Under the pieces are notes generated by a model. It had not been told where the DNA came from and ran no database searches. It saw only the letters and a program-made list of their open reading frames with translations. 39,525 bases of DNA, taken from NCBI GenBank assembly GCA_027659245.1, contig JAQDPW010000020.1:1-39525 (forward strand). The letters are read 5' to 3'. Below are positions 11,161 through 20,182 of this stretch, piece by piece. The DNA comes from Streptococcaceae bacterium AM104-57. GTDB lineage: Bacteria > Bacillota > Bacilli > Lactobacillales > Streptococcaceae. Made by a program: the position numbers and the translations under genes. Positions within the stretch are counted from its first letter, which is position 1; every line of letters begins with the position of its first letter.

Positions 11161-12724
11161 ATTTGCGTTTTTTCTTAGCTTTTTTCATTTTGTTGGCCAT
11201 GCGTTTCATGGATTGCTTCATAGCAAATTCACCGATTTTACCCTTGAGACCTCCACCAAACATCTGGCTCATATCTGGCATTCCTGCTCCACCAAGAGCT
11301 GAAAGGTCAGGCATTCCACCTTGGCCCATCATTCCTTCAAGGGCTGACATATCCATGCCACCAGGCATATTTTTAGGAAGGTTGTTAGGGTTAATACCCA
11401 TTTGCTTCATCATCTTGTTCATGTCACCAGACATGACACCTTGCATGAGTTGTTTGGCTTGGTTAAAGTCTTTGATGAACTTATTGACTTCGATGAAGGT
11501 ATTCCCAGAACCGGCTGCGATACGACGACGACGGCTTGGATTGAGCAAATCTGGATTTTCACGTTCTTCAGGAGTCATAGAAGAGACGATGGCACGTTTG
11601 CGAGCAATTTGTTTTTCATCCACCTTCATATTTTGGAGGGCAGGATTGTTGGCCATACCAGGAATCATCTTGAGCAAATCTTCCATTGGCCCCATATTTT
11701 GTACCTGATCCAACTGGTCAATGAAATCATTGAAGTCAAAGGTATTTTCACGCATCTTTTCAGCCATTTCAAGGGCTTTTTGCTCGTCGTATTCTTGGGA
11801 AGCTTTCTCAATCAGAGTCAGCATATCCCCCATACCGAGAATACGGCTAGCCATACGGTCAGGGTGGAAGGTTTCGATATCTGTAATTTTTTCACCAGTA
11901 CCAGTGAACTTGATTGGTTTTCCAGTGATATGACGAACAGAAAGGGCAGCACCACCACGAGTGTCCCCGTCAATCTTGGTAAGGATGACACCAGTCACTT
12001 CCAATTGAGCGTTAAATTCACGCGCAACGTTTGCAGCTTCCTGACCGATCATGGCATCGATGACCAAGAGAATCTCATTTGGTTGAGCAAGTGCTTTTAC
12101 ATCACGGAGCTCATTCATGAGAAGTTCATCGATTTGTAAACGACCGGCCGTATCAATCAAAACATAGTCATTATGATTGGCTTTAGCTTGCTCCAAACCT
12201 TGGCGAACGATCTCCACTGCAGGAACTTCAGTACCAAGAGCAAATACAGGTACGTCAATCTGTTGTCCGAGTGTCTTGAGCTGGTCGATAGCAGCAGGAC
12301 GATAGATATCGGCCGCAATCATCAAAGGACGAGCATCCTCTTCCTTTTTAAGTTTGTTAGCAAGTTTACCCGCAAAAGTTGTTTTACCAGCACCCTGCAA
12401 ACCAACCATCATGATAATGGTTGGGATTTTTGGAGACTTGATAATCTCAGCAGTATCTGAACCAAGAATTTCTGTTAACTCCTCATTAACAATCTTGATG
12501 ATTTGTTGGGCTGGATTGAGGGTATCAATCACTTCATGTCCGACGGCACGTTCACGAACCTTCTTGATAAAATCCTTAACCACAGGCAAAGCAACGTCGG
12601 CTTCTAAAAGTGCCAAACGAATTTCCTTGGTTGCTTCTTGGATATCGCTCTCTGTGATTTTCCCTTTTTTACGTAGATTTTTAAAGACGTTCTGCAAACG
12701 TTCTGTTAAATTTTCAAATGCCAT
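11159..12724 (-). CDS. ffh: Signal recognition particle GTPase Ffh
   Basis: The SRP54 homologue binds signal peptides on ribosomes together with 4.5S/scRNA and docks with FtsY at the membrane. The 521 residues comprise an N-terminal helical bundle, then the GTPase (G) domain and a methionine-rich M domain. The G domain carries the P-loop GLQGAGKTT around 108-116, then DTAGRLQ and TKIDGDTRGGAAL. The M domain contains SRRRRIAAGSGN and ends in a Met/Gly-rich tail and a basic KKAKKKRK terminus. The tail is longer than in E. coli, as usual in Firmicutes. GGAG precedes the ATG. It follows ylxM and a small unknown gene. The other SRP partner, FtsY, is encoded at 20183-21637. Confidence 0.98.
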   Translation of the reverse strand: MAFENLTERLQNVFKNLRKKGKITESDIQEATKEIRLALLEADVALPVVKDFIKKVRERAVGHEVIDTLNPAQQIIKIVNEELTEILGSDTAEIIKSPKIPTIIMMVGLQGAGKTTFAGKLANKLKKEEDARPLMIAADIYRPAAIDQLKTLGQQIDVPVFALGTEVPAVEIVRQGLEQAKANHNDYVLIDTAGRLQIDELLMNELRDVKALAQPNEILLVIDAMIGQEAANVAREFNAQLEVTGVILTKIDGDTRGGAALSVRHITGKPIKFTGTGEKITDIETFHPDRMASRILGMGDMLTLIEKASQEYDEQKALEMAEKMRENTFDFNDFIDQLDQVQNMGPMEDLLKMIPGMANNPALQNMKVDEKQIARKRAIVSSMTPEERENPDLLNPSRRRRIAAGSGNTFIEVNKFIKDFNQAKQLMQGVMSGDMNKMMKQMGINPNNLPKNMPGGMDMSALEGMMGQGGMPDLSALGGAGMPDMSQMFGGGLKGKIGEFAMKQSMKRMANKMKKAKKKRK

Positions 12725-12741
12725 GTTTTTCTCCTATTTTT

Positions 12742-12957
12742 TCAATTCAGTGGAAATCGTCCGAAATGTTGCAAACACTCTAGTTCTTCGGGTGTGACTT
12801 CTTTCATGATTTCATTTGGATATCCCCAACAGCTAAAACCTTCTTCAAGGGCTTGAGGAATAGAATCAGGTGAGAGAATTTGTAGTCTTGTAGGAAATGG
12901 TTCCTCTGCAGCTAATAGTTTGCAAGGTATTCCTTTATAGACAACAAGATTTTCCAT
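12742..12957 (-). CDS. 71-aa unknown protein between ylxM and ffh
   Basis: A small acidic, soluble protein with no membrane segment or signal peptide. Recognisable features are an aromatic/Gly stretch (EEGFSCWGYPNEIM), two prolines-rich turns and C-terminal HFGRFPLN. GGGAG seven bases before the ATG is a good ribosome binding site, the gene starts two bases after the ylxM stop, and ffh follows 17 bp later. Tight packing within the SRP operon supports its being real and co-expressed. I do not recognise a family and assign no function. Confidence 0.7.
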   Translation of the reverse strand: MENLVVYKGIPCKLLAAEEPFPTRLQILSPDSIPQALEEGFSCWGYPNEIMKEVTPEELECLQHFGRFPLN

Positions 12958-12959
12958 GA

Positions 12960-13292
12960 TTACTCCCTATTATCAATACTGGTCAAAATCTCAATTTGCT
13001 CTTGCAGAAAAGCATCCTCTGGATAACGCTCCAAAATCTGATCAAAAATTTGACTGCGAACAATGTAGTCAGAGTACATATGGAGCTTCATCTCATAGTC
13101 TTCCAGAATCTTTTCCGTTCGTTTGATATTATCATAAACGGCCTGGCGACTGACACCGAATTCTTCAGCAATTTCAGCTAAACTATAGTCGTCTGCATAG
13201 TAGAGTTCGATATAGTTCATCTGCTTATCAGTCAAAAGGGCTGCATAAAACTCAAAAAGAGCATTCATTCGATTGGTTTTTTCAATTTCCAT
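12960..13292 (-). CDS. ylxM: YlxM, UPF0122 helix-turn-helix protein
   Basis: A 110-residue DNA/RNA-binding-type protein of the UPF0122 family, encoded beside ffh throughout Firmicutes and linked to SRP function. A sigma-70 region-4-like helix-turn-helix is clear at [21 protein letters not shown] (about residues 38-58). The first residues [16 protein letters not shown] align in pattern with the B. subtilis start MSLEKTTRMN, so the ATG at 13292 is the likely start. No ribosome binding site precedes it, and a TATAAT ends only seven bases upstream, so its mRNA may be leaderless. It is the first gene of the ylxM-71aa-ffh unit. Confidence 0.92.
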   Translation of the reverse strand: MEIEKTNRMNALFEFYAALLTDKQMNYIELYYADDYSLAEIAEEFGVSRQAVYDNIKRTEKILEDYEMKLHMYSDYIVRSQIFDQILERYPEDAFLQEQIEILTSIDNRE

Positions 13293-13299
13293 AAGATTT

Positions 13300-13308
13300 A
13301 TTATACCA
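13300..13308 (-). promoter_or_regulatory. ylxM extended -10 promoter
   Basis: The minus strand reads TTGGTATAAT, an extended -10 (TATAAT on 13300-13305) after a T-run. No good -35 is seen. The predicted start of transcription falls on or next to the first base of the ylxM ATG. Confidence 0.6.
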
Positions 13309-13382
13309 AAAAAAAGCCCAAACCGCTAGCTAGGGACTGATTTTAGATAGAAGTTAGAAAATGAGCTTTTCACGGTTCTTTT

Positions 13383-13411
13383 CTGACTATGAAGCCTTTT
13401 TTTGATATAAT
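13383..13411 (+). promoter_or_regulatory. rnc-smc promoter
   Basis: TATAAT at 13406-13411 with a weak CTGACT at 13383-13388, spacer 17 bp. It is divergent from the ylxM promoter. Confidence 0.6.
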
Positions 13412-13445
13412 GGATAGGATTATAATGATTTAAAAAGAGGTAGTC

Positions 13446-14144
13446 ATGAAAGAATTAGAATCCGTGTTACAAGACCGTTTTGAGCTTGTTTTTTCAGATA
13501 AACAATTACTTGAAACAGCTTTTACCCATACCAGTTATGCCAATGAGCACCGCCTCTTAAAAATTTCACACAACGAACGCTTGGAATTTTTAGGAGACGC
13601 TGTTCTGCAATTATTGATTTCAGAATATTTGTTTAAAAAATACCCTAAAAAACCAGAAGGGGACCTGTCTAAACTCCGTGCTATGATTGTCCGTGAGGAG
13701 AGTTTGGCTGGTTTTGCCCGTGATTGTCAGTTTGACCAGTTTATCAAGCTTGGTAAGGGGGAGGAAAAGTCTGGTGGTCGTAACCGAGACACGATCTTGG
13801 GCGACGCCTTTGAAGCCTTTTTAGGTGCGCTCCTTTTAGACAAGGATATAAAGACTGTAAAAACCTTTATCTACCAAGTCATGATTCCTAAGGTTGAAGC
13901 TGGCGATTTTGAAATGATTAAAGACTATAAGACTCACCTCCAAGAATTACTCCAAGTCAATGGTGATGTTGATATTCGTTATCAGGTCATTTCAGAGATC
14001 GGACCTGCCCACGATAAGATGTTTGAGGTTGAAGTCCTTGTCGAGGGTCAAAGTTTAGGTAGGGGTCAAGGACGATCTAAAAAATTGGCCGAACAAGAAG
14101 CCGCTAAAAATGCAGTTGAGAAAGGGCTGGATTCATGTATTTAA
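13446..14144 (+). CDS. rnc: Ribonuclease III
   Basis: Double-strand-specific endoribonuclease acting in rRNA maturation and mRNA turnover. The 232-residue protein has the catalytic domain at 1-150, with the signature [14 protein letters not shown], and acidic residues in [14 protein letters not shown] that bind magnesium. A dsRNA-binding domain follows (about 157-228, [14 protein letters not shown] and [18 protein letters not shown]). AAAGAGGTAGTC precedes the ATG. Its end overlaps the smc start by ten bases, the rnc-smc order found in streptococci. Confidence 0.97.
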   Translation: MKELESVLQDRFELVFSDKQLLETAFTHTSYANEHRLLKISHNERLEFLGDAVLQLLISEYLFKKYPKKPEGDLSKLRAMIVREESLAGFARDCQFDQFIKLGKGEEKSGGRNRDTILGDAFEAFLGALLLDKDIKTVKTFIYQVMIPKVEAGDFEMIKDYKTHLQELLQVNGDVDIRYQVISEIGPAHDKMFEVEVLVEGQSLGRGQGRSKKLAEQEAAKNAVEKGLDSCI

Positions 14145-17100
14145 AAGAAATTGAAATCCAAGGCTTTAAGTCCTTTGCTGACAAGACCAAAGTTCTTTTT
14201 GACCAAGGGGTGACGGCGGTTGTAGGACCAAATGGCTCTGGGAAATCAAATATTACTGAAAGCCTCCGTTGGGCACTAGGTGAATCTAGTGTGAAAAGTC
14301 TGCGTGGTGGCAAGATGCCAGATGTCATCTTTGCTGGAACAGAAAGTCGGAAACCTCTAAACTACGCTTCTGTTATCGTTACTTTGGATAACCAAGATGG
14401 CTTTATCAAGGATGCAGGCCAGGAAATCAAGGTTGAGCGTCATATCTATCGTACTGGAGACAGTGAATACAAGATTGACGGTAAAAAAGTTCGTCTTCGT
14501 GATATTCATGACCTTTTCTTGGATACTGGACTTGGACGTGATTCCTTCTCTATTATTTCCCAAGGGAAGGTCGAAGAAATCTTTAACTCTAAGCCTGAGG
14601 AACGTCGCGCTATTTTTGAAGAGGCGGCCGGAGTTTTAAAATATAAAACCCGTCGCAAAGAAACTGAAAGTAAACTGCAACAAACTCAAGACAATCTAGA
14701 CCGCTTGGAAGATATCATTTATGAGTTAGATAATCAAATCAAACCATTAGAAAAGCAAGCAGCAACAGCTCGTAAATTTATAGACTTGGACGGTCAGCGT
14801 AAAGCCATCTACTTGGATGTTTTAGTTGCACAAATTCAAGCCAATAAGGCTGAATTGGATGTGACAGAAGAAGAATTAAACCAAGTCCAAGAACTGTTGA
14901 CCAGTTATTACCAAAAACGTCAAGACTTAGAAGAAGAAAACCAAACTCTCAAAAAGAAACGTCATGATTTACAAGCAGAGATGGCAAAAGACCAGTCAAG
15001 CTTGATGGATTTGACTAGTTTAATCAGTGATTTGGAACGTAAGTTAGCCTTGTCTAAACTGGAGACAGAGCAAGTTGCTCTCAATCAACAAGAGGCCCAA
15101 ACTCGTTTGGCTAGTTTAGATGAAAAGAAAAATGCTCTCATTCAAGAGAAGGAAGAAAAAGAAGCAAATCTCAGTCAGTTAGAAGAAAATCTAGCTGTCA
15201 ATACTAAGGAGCTCAATCGTTTAGAAGCTGAGTTGCTAGCTTTTTCTGATGATCCAGACCAGATGATTGAGCAATTGCGTGAACGTTTCGTTGCCTTTTT
15301 ACAAGAAGAAGCGGATGTCTCTAACCAGCTGACCCGAATTGAGAATGACCTTGAAAATAGTCGCCAACAGACTCAAAAGCAAGAAGAACAATTAGCATCC
15401 TTGAAGGAACAATTGGCTACTGCCAAGTCTAAGGCTGCTGACCAAGAGCTTGCCCTAAAGTCTGCTAAAGAAGAAGTACAGAACTTACTCGCTGACTATC
15501 AAACCAGTGCCAAAGAAGAAGAAGCACAAAAGCAGGCTTATCAAAGCCAGCGAAATCAACTATTTGACCGCTTGGATAGTCTGAAAAACAAGCAGGCCAA
15601 GGCGCAAAGTTTGGAAAACATTCTTAAAAACCATAGTAATTTCTATGCAGGTGTTAAGAGTGTTTTACAAGAGAAAAATCGCCTAGGAGGTATTATCGGA
15701 GCAGTCAGTGAACATTTAACTTTTGATGTTCGTTATCAAACAGCTCTTGAAATTGCCCTTGGGGCAAGTAGCCAACATATCATCGTTGAAAATGAAGAGG
15801 CAGCTACCAAGGCTATCGATTTCCTAAAAAGAAATCGATCCGGTCGTGCGACTTTCCTTCCTTTGACAACCATTAAGGCTCGTAGCATTTCTAGTCAGAA
15901 CCAAGATGTGATTGCCTCAAGTCCAGGTTTTCTTGGTATGGCAGATGAACTGGTTACCTTTGATGCCAAACATGAAGCAATCTTTAAAAACCTGCTAGCT
16001 ACGACAGCTATCTTTGATACGGTTGAGCATGCGCGTGATGCGGCTCGTAAGGTACGCTATCAAGTTCGGATGGTAACCTTAGATGGTACTGAACTGCGTA
16101 CAGGTGGTTCTTATGCTGGTGGTGCCAATCGTCAAAATAACAGTATTTTCATCAAGCCTGAATTGGAGCAATTGCAAAAAGAAATTGCTCAAGAAGAAAA
16201 GCTCCTTCGTCAGGAAGAAGAAAATCTGAAGTCAGTTCAAGAAGCCTTGAATACTCTCAGTCAAACTTTGGAGACTATTAAGTCTCAAGGAGAGCAGGCT
16301 CGTATAGAGGAGCAGGGCTTATATCTGGCTTATCAACAAACTTGCCAGCAAGTCGAAGAACTCGAAACCCTTCTAGAACTTCAGGAAAAAGAATTAAACA
16401 ATCTCAGAGGTGGAGATTGGCAAGCTGAAAAAGAAAAATGCCAAGAACGTCTCTCAATCATCGCAAGTGAAAAGCAAAAGCTGGAGTCTGAGATTGAAGA
16501 AATCAAGTCCAATAAAAATGCTATCCAGGAACGTTACCAAAACTTGCAGGATAAACTTTCCCAAGAACGTCTCCATAAAACAGAAATGGTAGGGCGAAAA
16601 CGTTACGAAGTTGCAGATATTGAACGGATTAACAAAGATCTTGAGAACCTCAATATCGAGCAAGATGAAATCGAACGTCTTCTCCAAGAAAAGGTAGATA
16701 ATCTTGAAAAAGTTGATACGGAACTTTTGGCCAAGCAGGAAGCAGAAGCCAAGAGTCAGAAGGAAGAAATTCAACAAGGGCTTATTCGTAAGCAGTTTGA
16801 GCTGGATGATATTGAAGGTCAGTTGGATGATATTGCTAGTCATTTAGAACAAGCGCGTCAGCAAAATGAAGAATGGATTCGTAAGCAAACACGTGCAGAA
16901 GCAACCAAAGAGAAGATTACGGACCGCCTTCGCTATCTTCAAGGTCAACTGACTGAAGAATACCAGATTAGTTATACGGAAGCATTAGAACAAGCCAACC
17001 AATTGGAAGACTTAGCTGTCGCTGAACAAAAGGTTAAGGATTTGGAAAAATCCATTCGTTCACTTGGTCCGGTTAATTTGGATGCCATTGAACAGTTCGA

Positions 17101-17674
17101 CGAAGTTCACGAACGCTTGGAATTCTTGAATAGTCAGCGAGATGATATTCTTTCTGCTAAAAACTTACTTCTTGAGACCATTACAGAGATGAATGATGAA
17201 GTGAAAGAGCGCTTTAAGTCAACATTCGAAGCGATTCGTGAGTCCTTTAAAGTGACCTTTAAGCAGATGTTTGGTGGAGGTCAAGCAGACCTAATTCTGA
17301 CAGAAGGAGATTTATTGACTGCAGGTGTCGAAATCTCTGTGCAACCACCAGGCAAGAAAATCCAATCTCTTAACCTCATGAGTGGTGGAGAGAAGGCCTT
17401 GTCAGCTCTTGCTTTGCTCTTCTCCATTATTCGTGTCAAGACCATTCCATTTGTTATCTTGGATGAAGTAGAGGCTGCACTTGATGAGGCCAATGTTAAA
17501 CGTTTTGGAGATTACCTCAACCGTTTTGACAAGGATAGCCAGTTTATCGTCGTTACTCACCGTAAGGGGACTATGGCAGCAGCAGACTCTATCTATGGAG
17601 TTACCATGCAGGAATCCGGTGTCTCTAAGATTGTTTCTGTTAAACTAAAAGATTTAGAGAATATGGATGCTTAG
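14135..17674 (+). CDS. smc: Chromosome partition protein SMC
   Basis: Condensin-like ATPase that loops and segregates DNA with ScpA and ScpB. The 1179 residues are full length. The Walker [10 protein letters not shown] lies at 31-39, with QGKVEEIF about residue 145. Two long coiled coils (about 170-500 and 670-1010) flank a hinge around 510-650 with [11 protein letters not shown] and [12 protein letters not shown]. The C-terminal head holds the ABC signature [14 protein letters not shown] and Walker [17 protein letters not shown]. The start lies inside the end of rnc, so translation is likely coupled. scpA and scpB are not in this window. Confidence 0.98.
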   Translation: MYLKEIEIQGFKSFADKTKVLFDQGVTAVVGPNGSGKSNITESLRWALGESSVKSLRGGKMPDVIFAGTESRKPLNYASVIVTLDNQDGFIKDAGQEIKVERHIYRTGDSEYKIDGKKVRLRDIHDLFLDTGLGRDSFSIISQGKVEEIFNSKPEERRAIFEEAAGVLKYKTRRKETESKLQQTQDNLDRLEDIIYELDNQIKPLEKQAATARKFIDLDGQRKAIYLDVLVAQIQANKAELDVTEEELNQVQELLTSYYQKRQDLEEENQTLKKKRHDLQAEMAKDQSSLMDLTSLISDLERKLALSKLETEQVALNQQEAQTRLASLDEKKNALIQEKEEKEANLSQLEENLAVNTKELNRLEAELLAFSDDPDQMIEQLRERFVAFLQEEADVSNQLTRIENDLENSRQQTQKQEEQLASLKEQLATAKSKAADQELALKSAKEEVQNLLADYQTSAKEEEAQKQAYQSQRNQLFDRLDSLKNKQAKAQSLENILKNHSNFYAGVKSVLQEKNRLGGIIGAVSEHLTFDVRYQTALEIALGASSQHIIVENEEAATKAIDFLKRNRSGRATFLPLTTIKARSISSQNQDVIASSPGFLGMADELVTFDAKHEAIFKNLLATTAIFDTVEHARDAARKVRYQVRMVTLDGTELRTGGSYAGGANRQNNSIFIKPELEQLQKEIAQEEKLLRQEEENLKSVQEALNTLSQTLETIKSQGEQARIEEQGLYLAYQQTCQQVEELETLLELQEKELNNLRGGDWQAEKEKCQERLSIIASEKQKLESEIEEIKSNKNAIQERYQNLQDKLSQERLHKTEMVGRKRYEVADIERINKDLENLNIEQDEIERLLQEKVDNLEKVDTELLAKQEAEAKSQKEEIQQGLIRKQFELDDIEGQLDDIASHLEQARQQNEEWIRKQTRAEATKEKITDRLRYLQGQLTEEYQISYTEALEQANQLEDLAVAEQKVKDLEKSIRSLGPVNLDAIEQFDEVHERLEFLNSQRDDILSAKNLLLETITEMNDEVKERFKSTFEAIRESFKVTFKQMFGGGQADLILTEGDLLTAGVEISVQPPGKKIQSLNLMSGGEKALSALALLFSIIRVKTIPFVILDEVEAALDEANVKRFGDYLNRFDKDSQFIVVTHRKGTMAAADSIYGVTMQESGVSKIVSVKLKDLENMDA

Positions 17675-17763
17675 TTTGTTTTCGATACAACATTTCAAGC
17701 TAAAGTGTTTACAATAACCTTCAAAAAGTCGGAAAGGTTACAAAAATAAATTGAGGAGCTTAT

Positions 17764-18423
17764 ATGGATTTTGACCTATTCCTAATGATCTGTAATTATA
17801 TTGGGACTATAGCCTTCGCGGCTTCAGGAGCCATCAAAGGATTTGGTAAACGATTAGATCTTTTTGGAATTAGTTTATTGGCAATTGTAACGGCAGTAGG
17901 CGGAGGGATTTTGAGAGATTCTATTATCAGTCGTTTTCCTTCCTCTCTTGCTGATCCCAGCCCGATTTATGTCTCTATCCTAGTAGCTGTTATCATGTAT
18001 GTCTTTGTAACTTCAAAACAGGCCAATGCCAGTCATGATAAAAAGTTCTATAAGTGGCTGAGGGAAGCCTATCTCATCTTTGACTCCATTGGGTTGATTA
18101 TCTTTTCCTTGATTGGAGCGACAGCCTTAGCTGATAGTAAATTGAACTTGATGTCTGCAGGGATTTTGGCCTGTTTAACGGGAGCAGGTGGGGGTATCAT
18201 CCGAGACCTTTTGATTAACGAAGTTCCAAGTGTCCTAAAAGAAGATATCTATGCCCTTCTATCTTTCGTAATTGGAGTTATTTATTACTGGTTGGCCTTT
18301 GTCCTTCACTTTCCAAGAATTTCTGCCTTTATCATTCTCTCGATAGTTGGCTTTGTGATTCGACTTTGTATTATTAAGTTCAAGCTCTCTTTACCAAATA
18401 TGGACAAGAGAACCTTGAATTGA
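17764..18423 (+). CDS. TRIC-type cation channel family protein (UPF0126)
   Basis: A 219-residue membrane protein with about seven hydrophobic helices and two similar halves. The repeated glycine motifs AVGGGILRD (first half) and GAGGGIIRDLL (second half) are diagnostic of the UPF0126/YicG family. Prokaryotic TRIC channels belong to this family and conduct monovalent cations. The substrate here is not established. GAGGAG precedes the ATG at the correct distance. It lies 89 bp after smc; a weak inverted pair TAACCTT/AAGGTTA at 17715-17740 sits in the gap. A terminator follows, so it may be an independent unit or the last gene of the smc transcript. Confidence 0.87.
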   Translation: MDFDLFLMICNYIGTIAFAASGAIKGFGKRLDLFGISLLAIVTAVGGGILRDSIISRFPSSLADPSPIYVSILVAVIMYVFVTSKQANASHDKKFYKWLREAYLIFDSIGLIIFSLIGATALADSKLNLMSAGILACLTGAGGGIIRDLLINEVPSVLKEDIYALLSFVIGVIYYWLAFVLHFPRISAFIILSIVGFVIRLCIIKFKLSLPNMDKRTLN

Positions 18424-18481
18424 TGAATGGCTGAAAGTTTGATTCTAAACCCGTAAATAAGTTTAAAATAGTCATTTTATC

Positions 18482-18525
18482 AGCGTCTAATCTCAGGTGG
18501 ATTAGGCGCTATTTACTTTTTCTAT
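18482..18525 (+). terminator. Terminator after the TRIC-like gene
   Basis: AGCGTCTAATC (18482-18492) pairs with GATTAGGCGCT (18500-18510), one wobble pair, and is followed by ATTTACTTTTTC. Confidence 0.8.
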
Positions 18526-18533
18526 GGTATAAT
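18525..18533 (+). promoter_or_regulatory. Extended -10 promoter of the HAD-HAD-ftsY operon
   Basis: TATGGTATAAT with TATAAT at 18528-18533. No convincing -35 lies upstream because the terminator hairpin occupies that space. Confidence 0.6.
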
Positions 18534-18569
18534 AAAAGGTAGATTTATTAATTGGAGTATGAAGAATAT

Positions 18570-19361
18570 ATGATTAAATTAGTAGCAACGGATATGGACG
18601 GTACTTTTTTGGATGGTGCCGGTCAATTTGATATGGAGCGTCTGAAAAAGTTGCTCCATTCTTATCAAGAAAAAGGAATCTACTTTGCTGTTGCATCAGG
18701 TCGTGGGCTTTTGTCACTTGAAAAGCATTTTGCGGATGTTAAAGATGAGATTATTTTCATTGCTGAAAATGGGAGTCTCGTTCGTTTCCATGGAGAGGAC
18801 CTCTATGAAGCAACCATGCCTCGAGATTTTTACCTATCAACATTTGAAAAACTAAAGACTTCACCTTATTTCGATGAGAAGAAGATGCTCTTGACAGGTA
18901 AAAAAGCATGCTATGTCTTAGACACTGTGGATGAAACCTATCTCATGTTTAGCCGCCGTTACAATGAGAATATCCAAAAAGTAACTAGTATTGAAGATAT
19001 TACCGATGAGATTTTCAAATTCACAACTAACTTCACTGAAGAAACGGTTGACGCTGGAGAAGCTTGGGTCAATGAACATGTGCCTGGTGTTAAGGCTATG
19101 ACGACAGGCTTTGAATCCATTGACATCGTTTTAGACCATGTTGACAAGGGAGTTGCTATTGTCGAATTGGCTAAGAAATTGAATCTAGATATGGACCAGG
19201 TGATGGCCTTTGGTGATAATCTTAATGACCTGCACATGATGCAAGTTGTAGGGCACCCGGTAGCACCTGAAAATGCTCGTCCAGAGATTTTAGAACTAGC
19301 TGAAACAGTTATCGGACATCACAAAGACCAATCAGTTATCACTTATATGGAGGGATTATAA
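18570..19361 (+). CDS. Cof-type HAD-superfamily phosphatase
   Basis: A 263-residue cytoplasmic hydrolase of the Cof/IIB HAD group, which acts on sugar phosphates, FMN or other small phosphoesters. Motif I is DMDGTFLDG near the N-terminus, with the nucleophile and acid/base aspartates. Motif II is the Ser in ASGRG. The C2 cap lies between about 85 and 185. Motifs III/IV are DKGVAIVELAKKL and AFGDNLNDLHMM. The frame extends to a TTG at 18552, but family proteins begin a few residues before motif I, favouring the ATG at 18570. It shares one base with the next gene. The substrate is unknown. Confidence 0.9.
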   Translation: MIKLVATDMDGTFLDGAGQFDMERLKKLLHSYQEKGIYFAVASGRGLLSLEKHFADVKDEIIFIAENGSLVRFHGEDLYEATMPRDFYLSTFEKLKTSPYFDEKKMLLTGKKACYVLDTVDETYLMFSRRYNENIQKVTSIEDITDEIFKFTTNFTEETVDAGEAWVNEHVPGVKAMTTGFESIDIVLDHVDKGVAIVELAKKLNLDMDQVMAFGDNLNDLHMMQVVGHPVAPENARPEILELAETVIGHHKDQSVITYMEGL

Positions 19362-20179
19362 TGGCAGATATTAAATTAATTGCTTTGGACTTAGATGGAA
19401 CCTTGCTGACGACAGACAAGAAATTAACTGATCGTACCAAGGCAACTTTAAAGGCTGCGCGTGATCAGGGAGTCAAAGTGGTACTGACAACTGGACGTCC
19501 CCTCAAGGCCATGGATTTCTTCCTCAAAGAGCTTGGAACAGACGGTCATGATGACGAATATACTATCACCTTTAATGGAGGATTGGTTCAGAAAAATACG
19601 GGTGAAATCCTTGATAAAACAGTCTTTTCAATCGATGATGTGACACGCATTTATGAGGAAACTGAAAAGCTAGGTATTCCTTTAGATGCCATTTCAGAAG
19701 GAACAGTTTACCAAATCCAATCAGATCAAGAGAGTCTGTATGCTAAATTTAATCCTGCACTGACTTTTGTTCCAATTGACTTTGAAGATTTGTCTAGTCA
19801 GATGACCTACAACAAATGTGTGACCGCTTTTGCCCAAGAACCACTGGATGCCGCAATTGCTAATATTTCACCAGACTTGTTTAACAATTATGAAATTTTT
19901 AAATCTCGCGACATGCTTTTGGAATGGTCACCAAAGAACTTTCATAAGGCTACTGGATTAGCTAAATTGATCGACCATCTAGGAATTGACCAAAGTCAAG
20001 TGATGGCTTGTGGAGATGAGGCCAATGACCTTTCCATGATTGAATGGGCAGGACTCGGTGTTGCTATGCAAAATGCTGTGCCTGAGGTCAAGGAAGTTGC
20101 AAATGTAGTAACCCCTATGACCAATGACGAGGAAGCTGTTGCCTGGGCCATTGAAAAATATGTACTGAAGGAGAACTAA
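19361..20179 (+). CDS. Cof-type HAD-superfamily phosphatase (second copy)
   Basis: A 272-residue paralogue of the preceding protein in the same group. It has DLDGTLLTTDK (motif I), TTGRP (motif II), a C2 cap (about 85-195), HKATGLAKLIDHLG and ACGDEANDLSMIEWAGLGVAM (motifs III/IV). It resembles the YidA-like sugar-phosphatase branch more than its neighbour does, judging by TGRPLKAM and the final AVAWAIEKYV. The ATG overlaps the preceding TAA (TAATG), and ftsY starts three bases after its stop. Two adjacent HAD genes probably arose by duplication or have complementary substrates; I cannot say which. Confidence 0.9.
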   Translation: MADIKLIALDLDGTLLTTDKKLTDRTKATLKAARDQGVKVVLTTGRPLKAMDFFLKELGTDGHDDEYTITFNGGLVQKNTGEILDKTVFSIDDVTRIYEETEKLGIPLDAISEGTVYQIQSDQESLYAKFNPALTFVPIDFEDLSSQMTYNKCVTAFAQEPLDAAIANISPDLFNNYEIFKSRDMLLEWSPKNFHKATGLAKLIDHLGIDQSQVMACGDEANDLSMIEWAGLGVAMQNAVPEVKEVANVVTPMTNDEEAVAWAIEKYVLKEN

Positions 20180-20182
20180 AGA

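Noticed and set aside
11402..12139. Long plus-strand frame opposite ffh
   Set aside because: It is antisense to a certain gene, has no ribosome binding site and encodes no recognisable family.
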